Shown: piece by piece, positions 36,360-48,523 of the stretch
Layout of the letters: each line of letters starts with the position of its first letter
Numbering within the stretch: the stretch's first letter is position 1
Position numbers and translations under genes: made by a program
Notes under the pieces: generated by a model
The model's input: only the letters and a program-made list of their open reading frames with translations
What the model was told of the DNA's origin: nothing
The model's database searches: none
DNA from: Leptobrachium leishanense
Taxonomy: Eukaryota; Chordata; Amphibia; Anura; Megophryidae
NCBI GenBank assembly: GCA_009667805.1
Contig: CM019064.1
Coordinates: forward strand, 78,862,400-78,926,399
Length of the DNA stretch: 64,000 nucleotides
Direction: 5' to 3'

Positions 36360-36539
36360 CAGGGTTATTCATAGAGAGGTGAAAACCAGGCGAATGACCG
36401 GAGAAGTGACAATTCTAAGTCAAAATGGCTGATTTGGAAAGTGCGTTAAATGGGAGAATTTTTCAGGTTTGGCTATTTTGACCTAGAATTTTCACTTCTC
36501 CAGCCATTCTCCCGGTTTTCTACTCTCTGAATAACCCTG
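36360..36539. mobile_element. MITE with CAGGGTTATTC ends, copy 1
   Basis: CAGGGTTATTCATAGAGAGG and the inverse CTCTGAATAACCCTG border a 180-bp palindromic element. The interior arms include TTCTAAGTCAAAATGGCTGA and TTGACCTAGAATTTTCAC. Flanks are CTA and TTA. It is close to the copy at 51262-51443. Confidence 0.85.
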
Positions 36540-37299
36540 TTAGGCTTTCTTGCAGAGATTAAAAAGAAATCAGAAATCTAATTTTTAGGGTGGTTTTAAT
36601 TCTTAAATTCAATTTGAAGCTAGTAACCCCCCCCCCAATGATCCCCTGCTTGAAAAACCTTTTATCAGCTCCTTTCCCCATGATCTACAAATAATGACTC
36701 TCCCCAGAGATTAACATAAGGAAAAAACAAAGGCGTGCATAGGTGATTTAAAAATATAAAGGGATTGAAAAGCGGCAGCAGTCATTTACCCTTCCAGATA
36801 GGAAAACCACGTGACTTGCCCAGTCATGTTTTCCTCAGCAGCCCAGCAAAATGCAATGATTTGAGTCAGTGTTTGGCCCATGGACTTCATTCTATGGCCA
36901 ATGCCACCCAGTGAAGAGCAAATGATGTAAAGATATTGTTCGAGCGGTTTACAACACAGAAAAACAAAACATATTTGGTATTAATGTTTAATTTGAATTT
37001 TGTTTAAGAAGAATGCAGTTTATAAAGAGGCTAGATGTTTGAGTACCGAACATCTTTTTTTAAAAAAATTCTTTCCCCTCCCAAGAACACACCAAAAATT
37101 TATCATCTGCCCATTGAATCCTTTACCTTCATGCTAAACAAAAACACAAGCGTTTCAGTTTACCTAAATGGCCATTAAAATGCGCCAAGAATATTTTGGA
37201 AAGGCCCTGAATTTAAAAATAGGGAAAAAAAGAATGCCTGCAGTTAATTAAAAGTAGTGCATGTACACATTCATAAATATTTAACTGGAACAAATTCTC

Positions 37300-37440
37300 C
37301 TACAACCCAAAGGCCCTATTCCAACCCTTGCGTAAATTTAACCAGAGCTGGTGTAAACTTCGCAGAGCCATTATATTCTATGGAGTTAAATTTACAACCG
37401 GTCTGGTTAGATTTAAACCATGGTGGAATACAGCACTAGA
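37300..37440. repeat. Hairpin MITE, diverged copy
   Basis: Inverted blocks TTCCAACC...TAAATTTAACCAGAGCTGGT and ACCGGTCTGGTTAGATTTAA resemble the better preserved hairpin at 39424-39553. Confidence 0.55.
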
Positions 37441-38224
37441 TGTTTAGAGCAGGGGGTGTAAAACTACTTACTGATGATAAAATCTATAATTTGGTAATTA
37501 ATAAAGAAAAAATAAACTGGTGCTGTTTATGGCTGATGACGCAGTGATTATTGATGAAAATCCAGGTGATAACAAAGGTACGGCTAATGTCACATTTGTC
37601 TAATTATCACACGTAGCCTCGTGAACTATGATTTACGTGTTTAACTTATTTTTCCACGTGTGGAATGTGTCAGACACGGGAAATTAGCTTGGTTTTTAGG
37701 ATTGTATTCACACGTCCACATAACAGGTGGTAGTCATGATGAAGAAACCAGATGCTCAATAACCGTAACATGGAATGATGTGGGCGAAAATGCCAGCCAT
37801 ATACTCATTTTAACAGCTTTTGCCAAATAGTAGGAGAAAGTCAAACAAAAGGGAGGCCTCTGTGTTCTTTTGGCATTGAATGCTTTTAGTTTTTCAGGGT
37901 TTGTGTGTAATGAGTCTCTTTCTTGGCGCACTTAATCGTTAAGTAGAGGAATTGAACAGTGAAAAACATTTCTGATGTCTCAAACATTGAGGCCACATGA
38001 GGAAATGTGATTCAGAAACGGTAGTACCATCTCTCTGAGGTAAACCGTTCGTATGTGAAAATTTATTAAAGAATTACTAGTTTAGGAAAGAAAAATAAAT
38101 AGGTGCACTTTGTTATGTATCATCATAAATATTTCTGGAATGTATCAGGTGAGCAAACTATTTAATAGTAAAAAGTAATTGTGACCTTAAATACTAGGTG
38201 CATTTATTAATTAAGCCACAGTTA

Positions 38225-38360
38225 CAAGTATTTATAAAGAGCTAATAAGTTTCGTAACGCTGTACAATGTGTGCGACAGAATAACTAACAAATATACATA
38301 CATGTAAAACACTCAGAACAGTAGGAGAGAGGACCCTGCTCGAGAGTTTACAATCCAAGA
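38225..38360 (+). repeat. ATAGCGCC-family dispersed repeat
   Basis: It shares AAGAGCTAATAAGTTTCGTA, CGCTGTACAATG, ACATACATGTAAAACAC and AGGAGAGAGGACCCTGCTCG with copies at 44165-44300 and 51455-51585. It has no coding capacity. Confidence 0.75.
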
Positions 38361-39423
38361 GGAGAGGGGCGACACACTAGGTGAAGGTAAAGAGCTGGGC
38401 ATGTAAAGTAGCGGGTGCGTAGGGAGTGGAGTGGGAAGATGGCGCAAAAAATGACAGTGGGGAGATCATGGAGGGAGTCAATTTATTTGTACAATATGAC
38501 TGAACTCTATTTTGACTACTGCTGAATGGAAAATCACAGGCATGAAATTTTATGGCAGGGTTTTAAAAAATGTCTCTCTTGGCTTCTCAAATGAAGTTAA
38601 GGGTGTTTGATATAGACCCGAACCCAAAGTTTTCACTATTGATAGTAATTAATGAAAGGAAATTGAGATTTTTCAGGAAGCGTACCTCTGCTTATGTTGA
38701 GCACATCTTATTACACCACCTGTTGAAAGTAATCACTAGGTGGCAGCGCAGTCATGACAACAGCACAGCCACAAGAATCGTACACGCACAGAACAAAATG
38801 GTTTACTCTTCAGACGAGCACAGAGTTACTTCCAGCAAGATGGCACGACATGCCACACATCACGTGAGTCGTGGTGGCGATCTAGAGGGTTTTTTTAGAG
38901 CTGTTTCCAAGAATCTGTAGCTATCCCGTACTTGTAATCTTGCCAGTCAAAACCTTTTGTGGAGCTATCTAAAGGAATGCTTGTGTTTCAACAAGCCCTA
39001 TACGAATCAATGCTACAATATCAAGATGCGTTTGCAACAACATGCATCAATGTTTTGACATGCATTTAACAAAAAACAGCAGTAATTTCCAGAATTTGTT
39101 GTGGTTGGAGTGGAGGTGCCCAACATTAGAGGAGGTAACATTTCCTGAAATTCTCATTAACATTCATTTGTTTAAGATCTAGATTAAGAAGTCTGCATGA
39201 GCTAACCACTATTGTGAGGGGAAAAAACAAACATGGTACACATTTACAATAGTGACTTTGTCCTTTTACTCAATTTATACTTAAGATAAATGTCCCGTCC
39301 TGTTATCGCTTTATTTAAATAATTATTACTACAATATTCGAGGCATTTCACAGGGTGGGATATAACCGATGCTGTCAAATAAGGTTAGATGTGCTGCTGT
39401 CTGTTTTAAACGAAAAAAACCTA

Positions 39424-39553
39424 GGGCTATATTACAAAGTTGGTGCTAATTTAACCAGAGCTGTTGTAAACTTAAAACCTCCATAGGCTATAATGGCTCT
39501 GGTAAATTTACACCAGCTCTGGTTAAGTTAGCACCAACTATGTAATATAGCCC
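39424..39553. mobile_element. Hairpin MITE with GGGCTATATTAC ends
   Basis: GGGCTATATTACAAAGTTGG and its inverse ending GTAATATAGCCC are the ends of a 130-bp palindrome. The inner arms (GTGCTAATTTAACCAGAGCT) also pair. The left flank is TA, and no clear duplication is seen on the right. Confidence 0.75.
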
Positions 39554-40484
39554 ATAATCTTTATTCATACTTTGCATTTAGACAATCATAAAAAACATAA
39601 AAATGTTGTAAAGGGATTAACAGAGAGACCCTACAGAGTATTAAGGTTGAAAAGGAGATGAAAAAGTCACTGAAAGAACGCCTGTTCATACGATGCCTCA
39701 ATAAGCATCACATAAAGGCATACATGGCCTTTCAAATATAACCTACTATAGGTAATCCAGGGTATGGTGACTGCGACATAGACCATAAGCAACTGTGTAA
39801 TGAACGAAGAAAAATTGTGGCTCAAAAAATAAATCCATAACTAGGAGCAAAGTCCACGGTACTTCTGGCCCTTAAAAATGCAGACCAATTGACATAGGGG
39901 TTAATAAGAAGGAAGTGGTTAGGACTAAATAGTGTGCAGGGGCTAGACAAGAGTAATTCAGATTATATGGTCAGAACTAATTTAGTTGAAGCCACAAAGT
40001 AGCGATGATACAAGTTTAAATTCATACATAATACAGTCTCCTTTGTTATTGCAACGGTTAATAAAGTCAATATAACGTTGCCCTGTTGTAACACCGACAC
40101 ATAAACAAGGCTCTCCTTGAATGGCAGCCAATGAATCAAACAACAGCTATTTAAACATTCGGTAAGCATGTATCAGGACCAGGTATTGCATGAGGCAGTT
40201 CAGTGGTTCAGATTTAAATCCATACCTAAGCACATGCAGGGGCCATACAATAATAGTTCAAAGCATTTAAACACTGTAAAAAGGTTGGAGTGTAGTCAGG
40301 GCCAGTAATATGGCAAAATTAAAAAAAAAATAACCCTGTTCTCCTTTAAATGGGAGCCGATATGCTATGTCAATTTATGAATCAAAATATAGAGATCTTC
40401 AATCCATAAAACTATACAGATATAATTACACAGTACAGTCACAGTTGTTAGTACAATAATTACTGGTAGTCAGTGGAACATTAT

Positions 40485-40640
40485 TATTATTATTGTCATA
40501 ATTTATATAGCGCCAACAGTTTCCGCAGCGCTTTACAATAACCAAAGGGAACAAAATACATATAAACTGACATAAGATGGAAAAAAGAGGTGTAGAGGGC
40601 CTTGCTCATAAGAGCTTACAGTCTAGAGGGATTGGGGTTG
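40485..40640 (+). repeat. ATAGCGCC-family dispersed repeat, second subtype
   Basis: It begins with an ATT trinucleotide run, followed by TTATATAGCGCCAACAGTTT, CCGCAGCGCTTTACAAT and AAGAGCTTACAGTCTAGAGG. It is related to the copies at 38225, 44165, 48340 and 51455. Confidence 0.75.
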
Positions 40641-40799
40641 AGGAAGAGAAGCGGAATTTCACTAGATAGCAGAATCATTAACATTGCCTTTTTACAAACT
40701 GCAAGAGATTAAAGCTACAAGATAGCAAAATTCAAACCGCACCAAATTCTCCTTGAGTGGGAGTCAGTACTTTTAACGTCAGTTGTTGGTCATCCGGTG

Positions 40800-40821
40800 A
40801 GTGTGTGTGTATGTGTGTGTA

Positions 40822-40865
<44 letters not shown>
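40800..40865. repeat. (GT)n(AT)n compound microsatellite
   Basis: GT-rich units interrupted by ATGTGT are followed by an uninterrupted AT run and GTATGTATGT. Confidence 0.9.
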
Positions 40866-40867
<2 letters not shown>

Positions 40868-41084
40868 ATTCAGTGCATAAGTCTGTTCAATGAATCAAAA
40901 TTCGGATTCATAGATAGTGCAGTTACCGTTGTACCATACTGCTGTTAATAGTGGTCAGCCAAGCATAGCCTTATCACGACGCCGGAGGCAGCCACCAGAA
41001 AATATACCCGAGGGAATCAGTGATTCAATTTAACCAAAAACGTAAACAAACTTAAAAAATTCCCCAAGGAGAGGGAATTGGAAA

Positions 41085-41160
41085 AGAATCTCAATGCGGA
41101 CGCGTTTCGCCAATAGTACTTTGGGTTCATCAAGAGATGATGCCTCCTGTTCATGACGTT
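41085..41160 (-). repeat. Dispersed repeat with hammerhead-like core
   Basis: Read on the minus strand, TTGATGA (41127-41133) is followed by a CCAA/TTGG stem, then GAAA (41105-41108) and CGCGTC. This keeps the hammerhead order including a GUC cleavage triplet, with U in place of the invariant C at the first core position. AUCUC before the core can pair with GAGAU after it as stem I. Confidence 0.45.
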
Positions 41161-41989
41161 CTTAAATTGTCTCCAGCAAGAGGGTGGCATTTGAAAATAC
41201 CTAATGGCGTGTGACGTCAGAGATCCGTATTAGATTGGCAACCTTGGCCCAGGCTCCAATCAGCTTAACTCTTTTCCTTTCCGAGGATGTGCGCGGCCAC
41301 ATGGGTTTCCTCTATTGCCCATGAGAACAGCCAATCGTTATTAAGCAGTGTGTGTTTTAAACATATGGTCTTCTTAAAGTGTCAAGATTAGTGCCTATAA
41401 AGCCGTGACAGAAACCTTTTATAAATTAACCTTAAAAAAGGCTAGTTTAGCATGAACTTATAATTACAATTTCACCTTTATTCTCGTAATTAAAAGTATC
41501 ATATTTAATCATAATGAAAATAAAACCAAAATGTTAGAAAATGTTTGAAAAACTGCAACTTAAAAACACCACCGTGCTAAAAAAAAATCACAAATGAAAT
41601 GCAATCAACCTAATACAAATTAAAATAAGCTTCCTACAACATTTGATCTTGACATGGCATGTTCAAGACCTGTATTGGTCATAAAAAAACAGGATGGGTT
41701 GTTACTTTATCATGTTGCACAGAAAAGAGACAATATATTACGTAATATTCCAATAGTGTGTCAAATATATAGTATATTCAGGGCTGCATGAGCAGCGGTG
41801 TAAATGATGGCTCGCTCTATGTAAATTCTTTTCTCACATAAGGGGTTAAGTTTAATCCCGACCTATGCAATAATAGTTGCAAAGATATTTAATAGACCTC
41901 AATGATCACCCATTTTTAAAATTAGACCAAGGAACACGGTCTTGCCGATACCATATTATCAACTTGGAGCTGTCAAAGCATCTGAGGTG

Positions 41990-42025
41990 CGTTTCGCCTT
42001 TGACGGGATTTCAGGTAGAAAGTAC
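41990..42025 (-). repeat. Weak hammerhead-like motif
   Basis: On the minus strand CTGAAATCCCGTCAAAGGCG is followed by AAACGCACCTC. The GAAAC half resembles the motif at 41105, but the CUGANGA box is mutated and no GUC follows. Confidence 0.3.
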
Positions 42026-42300
42026 CAGAAGATAGAAGTTATTGATACATGTCTTGTAAAAACAGCATAGACCTTTTATTCTTTAAATATTGATGAACAG
42101 TTTATACATTTACAAAATTTTAGCCAAAATTGATGAGATGAAAAAAATACCTAATTTCTTTTTAAAACTCTGTTGAAACTGGTATAGAATTTTTATTACA
42201 GGTTTATCACAATTCAGCAGTTTGGGGTAAATGTGAAATATTACAATAGTTTACTTTCCTTCCACAAACCATTCATTTTTTTTCTTCTTTCCCTCTTCAG

Positions 42301-42437
42301 GCCGTTCTGCCGAACTACAGATACAGTTCACAGAAGCCGTTAATACAGTTTCTGATCAGAAGGAACTTATTAGCAAGTTGGAACATGACCTAAGCACCAT
42401 CCAGTCCATGTCTACCGTTCAACGTCCAGACGCAGAG
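42301..42437 (+). CDS. CUX1: CASP-specific exon 1 of this window (CUX1 alternative 3' part)
   Basis: The acceptor is a long pyrimidine tract ending CCCTCTTCAG and the donor follows GCAGAG (GTATTA). The exon starts with GC, completing a codon from a shared upstream exon, and encodes RSAELQIQFTEAVNTVSDQK and LISKLEHDLSTIQS, ending RPDAE. This matches the CASP isoform of CUX1, a coiled-coil Golgi membrane protein that shares its N-terminus with the transcription factor but lacks the DNA-binding domains. In human CUX1 the CASP exons also lie downstream of the homeodomain exon. The heptad-like spacing of Leu and Ile fits coiled coil. Confidence 0.93.
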
Positions 42438-44164
42438 GTATTACATAAGATTATATGGCTGGACAACATTTCTAAATTGTGCTTCATTGACAATTTCTTT
42501 TATCCACCATCCAGTATTAAATGCAGATGTGATTACAGGTAGAGATGCTCCAGTACGTAATAATAATAGATTTCCCTTTCTGGGCTCCACCATGACCACC
42601 AGATCCTATGCCTTCTCTTACACTGTGTAGGAAGGGATTGCCAAGCTCATGAAACCTCTCCCAGCTATTTACTCTTTGTGTTAATTTTGCTTTACCTCAC
42701 TGCAGTTGTTTTCTGACAAGAATAAGCTTTATTATTTTCGCATCTGCAGGCCAGTCCGAGAATAGTCTTTACACATAGGTATGTACAGTTTGGTGTAGTA
42801 ATTTTATATAGTGAAAGGATTGGAACTGGGTAAGTGGTCCCTGAACTGGGATACTGGCCAAACCTCTTGTCACAGACCCCCCCCCCTAGAACTACAGTCA
42901 GGTCCAGAAATATTGGGACATCGACACAATTCTAACATCTTTGGCTCTATACACCACCACAATGGAGTTGGAATGAAACAAACACAATGTGCTTTAACTG
43001 CAGACTGTCAGCTTTAATTTGAGGGTGAACGGTGAACGGTGTAGGACTTACAGCAGTTTGCAGATGTTTGCACCATCTACTGGCCAAATGGGGTTACTGC
43101 AGGTAAAACTGCAGCTGCGTCTCCATGTCAGCTGATGGAATGCAGGGCAGTCATCAGGGTGACCGTCCATGATATGTTCAGGGGCCCAGTGGCTCCTGGG
43201 AGCCCAGGCCAAGCATTTTGCAGCTTGTCTTAAGTGCCATATACTTAAGGATACTCCATGCCACCCTGAACTGGCTCCCCAAGATATCAACTAATTTCCC
43301 AGTGGGCCGTGGTATAAGGGGTCGCTAACAGCACTCTGACTCATTGCAGAGGGAGCGATTAGTATGGCCTGCACCAGGTTGCGGTGCAGACCAAAGCTCT
43401 CCCACAAGGGAACACATTTTATCCCATTAATGGATTGGAAGAGTATATTGAATTGGGCAGCTGATGGAAGGGTGCCCCGAGCAATGGTTTAGTAAGTCCG
43501 TATTCTGCCGATATGTCAGTACATTCCTTAGCCGATTTTAAGTTTTAATTAACCTACAGAGGTAAAACCTTGAGAACCTTCTGGAGCTCAAAAGCAAACA
43601 AAATTAGTTTGCAACAAACAAATTAAATTTGCATTCACACAGATCAGCCACAGATTGTGTTAACACGATCTCGGGCTGCTGTGTCTGCTACTTCTGATCG
43701 TATATTCACGATCACGATAGTGAAGGGGTTAATGTGTGTGTGTGTGTTTTAGAACAAGTCATCAATGAGCACATGGTAAAAGGAGAGAGAACGGAGCATT
43801 TCTCATTTAACCCTGCATATGCAGTCTTGGGATTGCCTGCAGAGTGGCTGGGGTTTTCTATCACTCGTTTCACAGCTATCCATTGTAAGATCCTACAGCC
43901 CAGAATGTGAGGGACCAGGTACAGGCTCCAGTAGTCATGCTTCCATCCCTGGCACCCACTGGACCGCCAGTTATGACAGCTTCCACCTGAATCCAGGCGG
44001 CTTCTTCCCCCTCTCAGCTCCATGTTGGCCGCCATCCCGGGGTTTTTCTGTGCTGGCTGCATTCCCCTGTCCACCTGTGAAGCCTGCTGTATTAAGTAGT
44101 CACACCCTTCCCTCTAGGCTCTGGCATTTAGTTTGTACTTTGTCTAGTGTTTAGAGGTTACAGT

Positions 44165-44300
44165 TAGAGTATTTATAAAGCGCTAATATATTCCGTAGCG
44201 CTGTACAGTGGGTGAGAAAGATTAACAAATATACATACATGTAAAACACACAGAACAGTAGGAGAGAGGACCCTGCTCGAGAGCTTACAATCTAAGATTT
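44165..44300 (+). repeat. ATAGCGCC-family dispersed repeat
   Basis: TTATAAAGCGCTAATATATT, CCGTAGCGCTGTACAGTGGG, ACATACATGTAAAACAC and AGGAGAGAGGACCCTGCTCG match the copies at 38225 and 51455. Confidence 0.8.
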
Positions 44301-45034
44301 GTTTTCTGAGGTACTACTCCAAACTGTCTGCCCTGCCTTGTCCCTTGTTACCCCTTTGCTCTTGTTCTGTCCAGTCTTGCCTTGTCCCTTGTTACCCTTC
44401 TAGTCCTACCATTCCTGGTTTATGTGCCCTAATTCCTGCTGGCTTCACCCTGCTTCAAAGGCCCCTGTATCCTGTTAACTGCAAGTGCTGCTACACCTGC
44501 ACAGACTAGCCCACCATCTGAATCATGTATGCTTCAAGTGCTCCTGGATATTACTGACCGAGAGTGCCGCTAGTCCCCATACAGTGTACTAAAGCCTTCA
44601 CCAGTGGCTACCAAGTATCCGGACTGCAAGGACTCTGGCTGTGTAGCCTACTATCTGTAACCGTGCATTTTTTTCACCTGTATACATTACTTCTGTGTCA
44701 AAATTACCTGTATTTATTTGCCTGCTCAAACCCAGCACTTGGGGTACTCATATTTCTACCGAACTTTGGGTCCTACCACGGCAGGGACGTGCAGTCGGGT
44801 GGCAGGGGAGGCAGGGCAGAGCTCCCCATGGTTTGATTGACGCAAGACAGTCATGTGACTGTCCTCGTCGGTTATGGGGGGGCGGGCAGGCAGAGCTCGC
44901 CTGGCTGGTGGATAGATCCCACCTGGGCGAGCGGCAGAACTTTATGCTGGCGGCCGTTCGCTCGTAGGAGGAAAAGCATGCAGCCGCCGCAAGACTCGGA
45001 GCACGGGAGCAGGGGCCTGGCAGAGCAGCAGAGG

Positions 45035-45135
45035 AGAGGTGAGCTGGGGCAATATATCCTTGAGAGCTGGGGCAATATATCCATGAGAGCTGGGGCAATA
45101 TATCCATGAGAGCTGGGGCAATATATCCATATGAG
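45035..45135. repeat. Four-unit tandem repeat, 24-bp period
   Basis: Units of the form GAGCTGGGGCAATATATCC plus ATGA or TTGA are repeated four times. This is a small minisatellite that keeps frames open on the opposite strand. Confidence 0.9.
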
Positions 45136-45665
45136 CAGTGCGTAACCCTGTGTCTATATGGCTTTGATACTAGCCAGTGCCTCACCAGCAGCTGACCTCA
45201 CCGCACATCACTGTACCACGGTGTAAGCTGGGTGCCACCCTGACACCAGGTAAACAAGGGGACCATACTTACTGTGTCTCTATTTGGAGTCTGCCTAAAG
45301 TAGTAATCATTGCCTGACTTAACATAAGCAGTGGGACACACCCACAATGCACATAACCCTAGTGGGCTTTTTGTTTCATGGCCAGCTGTAAACATAATAC
45401 AGAAATATAAAGCAGCAAATCATTACATTTTCCTTAAAGTATCCTTGTTTTTTACTTAAAAAATAAACTGATAAATCCAAGGTACAGGAATGTATTAAGT
45501 ATGTAAGGGCTTAATAAGCCATTCTAAATAAAATTATAAAAGTGAACGTGTGTGTGTGTCTCTTCAACATGCACCACTGTCACTGGTAACTCATATTAAG
45601 GTCCAGACTAGACTGTGGCGATAGATTAGTATGAAGCTTTAATGACTTTATGCCATATCATACAG

Positions 45666-45735
45666 GGAGCTGATATCACCAGCAGCTTGGAGAAGATTCC
45701 AGAGCCCATCAAAGAGGCGACTGCTGTGTATTATG
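45666..45735 (+). CDS. CUX1: CASP-specific exon 2 of this window
   Basis: A 70-nt exon between TCATACAG and GTAAGC. It starts in phase 0 after the GAG codon and ends one base into a Gly codon. The peptide GADITSSLEKIPEPIKEATA then VYY matches the CASP segment around the conserved EKIPEPIKEAT. It continues the coiled-coil region before the transmembrane anchor. Confidence 0.93.
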
Positions 45736-46560
45736 GTAAGCCGTGTTTTAGTTTGTTTTTGTTAGTAAAACTTTAAACTGACGCAGGACAAAAGCAAAGC
45801 ACAATATCCATAAACAAATTTACTTGCTTTGTGGATTTACTGTGTTTTTTTATTTTTAATATCCGAAACTCTTAACAAAGACACGTTCACAATAACCTTT
45901 CAGGTAAAGTTTGCAATTCTAAAACCTAACATGAAAAAAGGGTGACATTTGCGCTCACCCTGTAGCTCCATGCGAAACAAAACACAATCAGAGGTTTTGG
46001 TTTACTTGAATGGCCATTAAAGTATAAGCTCACCTGCCACGTCACGGCACCTCTGGTCACGTGAGTCCTACCTAATGAAACAAAGAGCTGCTTTCTAAGC
46101 AACCACACATGCTCATGCTGCTTATCAGTCACTGGTGGGTTTACATTTATACCCTCACCAGGAACCATTCCACTTTGGGATTAAAAAGAAAAACATGGAA
46201 AGAGGCAGCAGCAATAATGACCTAGGCTGGGGATACAACAAAATATACATATGTGCATAAAAAACAGTCCCGCGACTATTCCATAACAGAGTGGCTGCAT
46301 AGACCTTCATGTATAAACCATAAAAATAAAAAATGGTGTAATTTGCGCTCACCCCTGTAGCTCCATGCGAAACAAAACACAATCAGAGGTTTTGGTTTAC
46401 TTGAATGCCCATTTTTTCTGCACATATGAAAATTTGCAATTCCACCCGGTCACAATTCTTGGTTTAGCAAATTTTTGCACAAGTTGGGAATGTTTCTTTA
46501 ACAGCTATGATAACCGCCACCATGTGCTTACATGGTAAACCCAATATTGTTTACTTATAG
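45736..46560 (+). other. CUX1: CASP intron B
   Basis: An 825-bp intron. Most of it is two copies of one dispersed repeat (about 45930-46145 and 46330-46420), both containing GCTCCATGCGAAACAAAACA and AATCAGAGGTTTTGGTTTAC. A third copy is at 61945-62150. Confidence 0.85.
45930..46145. repeat. Dispersed repeat, tandemly present in intron B
   Basis: It runs from AACATGAAAAAAGGGTGACA through CCACGTCACGGCACCTCTGG to ACATGCTCATGCTGCTTA. A shorter second copy begins at 46330 in the same orientation. The copy at 61945-62150 is complete and more diverged. Confidence 0.75.
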
Positions 46561-46667
46561 GCTATTCTGCAAGTACTCCTCTTCCCGACGGTCAAATGGA
46601 TTCTCTGCTGTCCATCATATCAAGCCAAAGGGAGAGATTCAGAGCCAGAAACCAAGAGCTGGAAGCG
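46561..46667 (+). CDS. CUX1: CASP-specific exon 3 of this window
   Basis: A 107-nt exon between TTACTTATAG and GTATGT. GC completes the Gly codon started in the previous exon. The peptide YSASTPLPDGQMDSLLSIIS then SQRERFRARNQELEA is the conserved CASP segment with the DSLLSIISSQRERFR motif, entering the long coiled coil. It ends in phase 0. Confidence 0.95.
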
Positions 46668-46949
46668 GTATGTTGCTAGTTAAGCGTGCTTGTGATTGAC
46701 ACATGTTCCTGAGGTGGCAGTGCTTTGAAATCCTCAATTTTACATCCTGTGCTGGATTGGAAGTCTATCAAATTCATGTCATCCCTCTCGTAATTTTGAA
46801 CGTCATGATAATTTTTAGTTAGTTTTAAAATAATTGATTATTTTCAGGTGTGCAACATAATAGGATACTGAGTATGGGCCATTACTATGTAAACTAGCAC
46901 AATAAGCAATGTTTATTTCAAAGTTATACTCGTACCTTCCTCCTGGGTC

Positions 46950-47630
46950 AAATGTAAACTAAGGATCGTGTGAAACCCACACCTGCAGGTTTTCCTGTTG
47001 CGTCCCCATTTCAGCGTGAGATTCCGGGGCAGGTGCTATTTCAACACTTTCCCCCAAAACCATGCGCTACCCTTGTGGAACCACTTTCGCGCCTTGAGTA
47101 TCACTTCCTGGAGTCCATAGGACTTCATGGAAGGTTGCGCTGCCGGGCCTGACCCGTGCAGAGTTATCACGGAGGGAGACTGGGGACTATTTGTCCCGAA
47201 TCTCACTCTGCTCCTGTTAGCAAAAAGCAGCGGATGCCACTGTTCTCGCCGCGGGATAAGAGGGGAGTATTGGATTTGTGTGGGGGTCTTATCTGGTGCT
47301 AAATGATTCTTCTAAAGCGGAATCAGTAGGTGCCAGCTTATAGGTGACAGTAAAGTTTTCATTAATTCATCGGGGCAGCAATAGGCATTAGGATAAGTAA
47401 GGTATTACAAAGTCCTATCGCTTATTACTGATTGCGCTTCCCATGTTAAGTATAGGATGCATAAACGGATTTTTACATGGTTTAGCATTAGGGATGTATT
47501 ATGGGTGAGATGCGTTAAAGTCACGTATCCTGATGTTAACGCTTACTCACCTTTACAGTTGGTGTTCACAGGGAATAGGGCCCATAGCGTGTTAGCCAAA
47601 CTGCTGACGGATAGTTTTTTTCAAAACCCA
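46950..47630. repeat. Dispersed repeat, related to 59958-60645
   Basis: Shared blocks in order are GTATCACYTCCTGGAGT, CATAGGACT, GGAGACTGGGGACTATTTGT, CAGAAGCRG-type modules, GTTAACGCTTAC near the right end and GCGTTAAAGTCAC. The termini are clearer in the other copy. Confidence 0.65.
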
Positions 47631-48339
47631 CTTGTAAAGCCATCTCCCTGAGCTTCTTGGTTGCCCTCAGTGCTGCAGCACGCCACATGACGCGTCTCCT
47701 GCAGCTCAGCAGTGGGATGGGGAAAAAAAATATTTCAGCCATTCAGAGTTAATATTAGAATCCTGCTTTTTAAACACCTGCCCCCCATGAGCCACTTCTG
47801 GCTGAGCTGTCCGTTACATAGCATGGCTGTTTAATCCCTCCCACGAAAGAGAAGAGGCAAAAAACATGGCCGTCTCCATTAGAAGAGCAGGCGGATGAGA
47901 GCTAAAAGAAACTGGAAGTTGGAAAATAAAAAGGATTACTGGATCATTTAAGCTGCAACAAAACTCATATCAAAAATCTCTATTAAGACTGGGCATCCAC
48001 TGGATCCGTATTCGTGCGACAATGACATCGCACAAAGTCGTCCGTGTTGTCAAACCAATCAACAACACTATTGTTAATGTACTGTCATCCATTGCTTCAG
48101 ACTTGCAACTTTTGACTTTTGAAGTCTGCTGCAGACTAGTGATCAGACCAAAAATTTGGGAAAAATCGCACAAGCAACGCAGACAGCCAGACGATCAGGG
48201 AAGGAGATGGATGCTGAGAAATTGATTAGGGGAGTTAAAAACGCTATTATATTCAATAGTTTGATATTTACTGTAAATGTATATTTTGTGTATGGGAGAT
48301 GGGTGGGACTAGCCATGTTTGGGTAGGGTACTGGCTGAG

Positions 48340-48490
48340 TTATTATTCTTTATTTATAAAGCACCCACATATTCCACAGCAATGTACAATAGGCACAGCA
48401 TAGACAGGGTTACAATACAAAGAACATTTTGACAAACCAGTACAGGAGGAAACGAGGGCCCTATTTCCGTGGGAACTAACAATCTAGAAG
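48340..48490 (+). repeat. ATAGCGCC-family repeat, diverged
   Basis: TTATTTATAAAGCACCCACA, TATTCCACAGCAATGTACAA and the GGAACTAACAATCTAGAAGG end match the family members at 38225 and 44165 with more changes. It abuts the minisatellite. Confidence 0.65.
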
Positions 48491-48523
48491 GGTTGGGGGT
48501 GGAAACAGGAGGAGAGGACTACA

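Larger units (their letters stand above)
42438..45665 (+). other. CUX1: CASP intron A
   Basis: A 3.2-kb intron between GTATTA and CATACAG. It holds a dispersed repeat at 44165-44300 and a short tandem array at 45035-45135. A GC-richer block between 43040 and 45200 has overlapping frames on both strands without recognisable domains. Confidence 0.85.

Noticed and set aside
40757..40948. Short frame with a Tyr/Ile repeat
   Set aside because: It is the translation of the GT/AT microsatellite.
42900..43030. Tc1-like sequence near TCAGGTCCAGAAATATTGGG
   Set aside because: It resembles the end of a Tc1-like inverted repeat, but no matching opposite end or transposase was found, so it is left out as a feature.
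43712..44154. Frames of 110-120 codons on both strands in CASP intron A
   Set aside because: No domain and no splice sites that would join them to CASP in frame.
44748..45185. 145-codon minus-strand frame
   Set aside because: Its N-terminal part is the 24-bp tandem repeat and the rest has no known domain.
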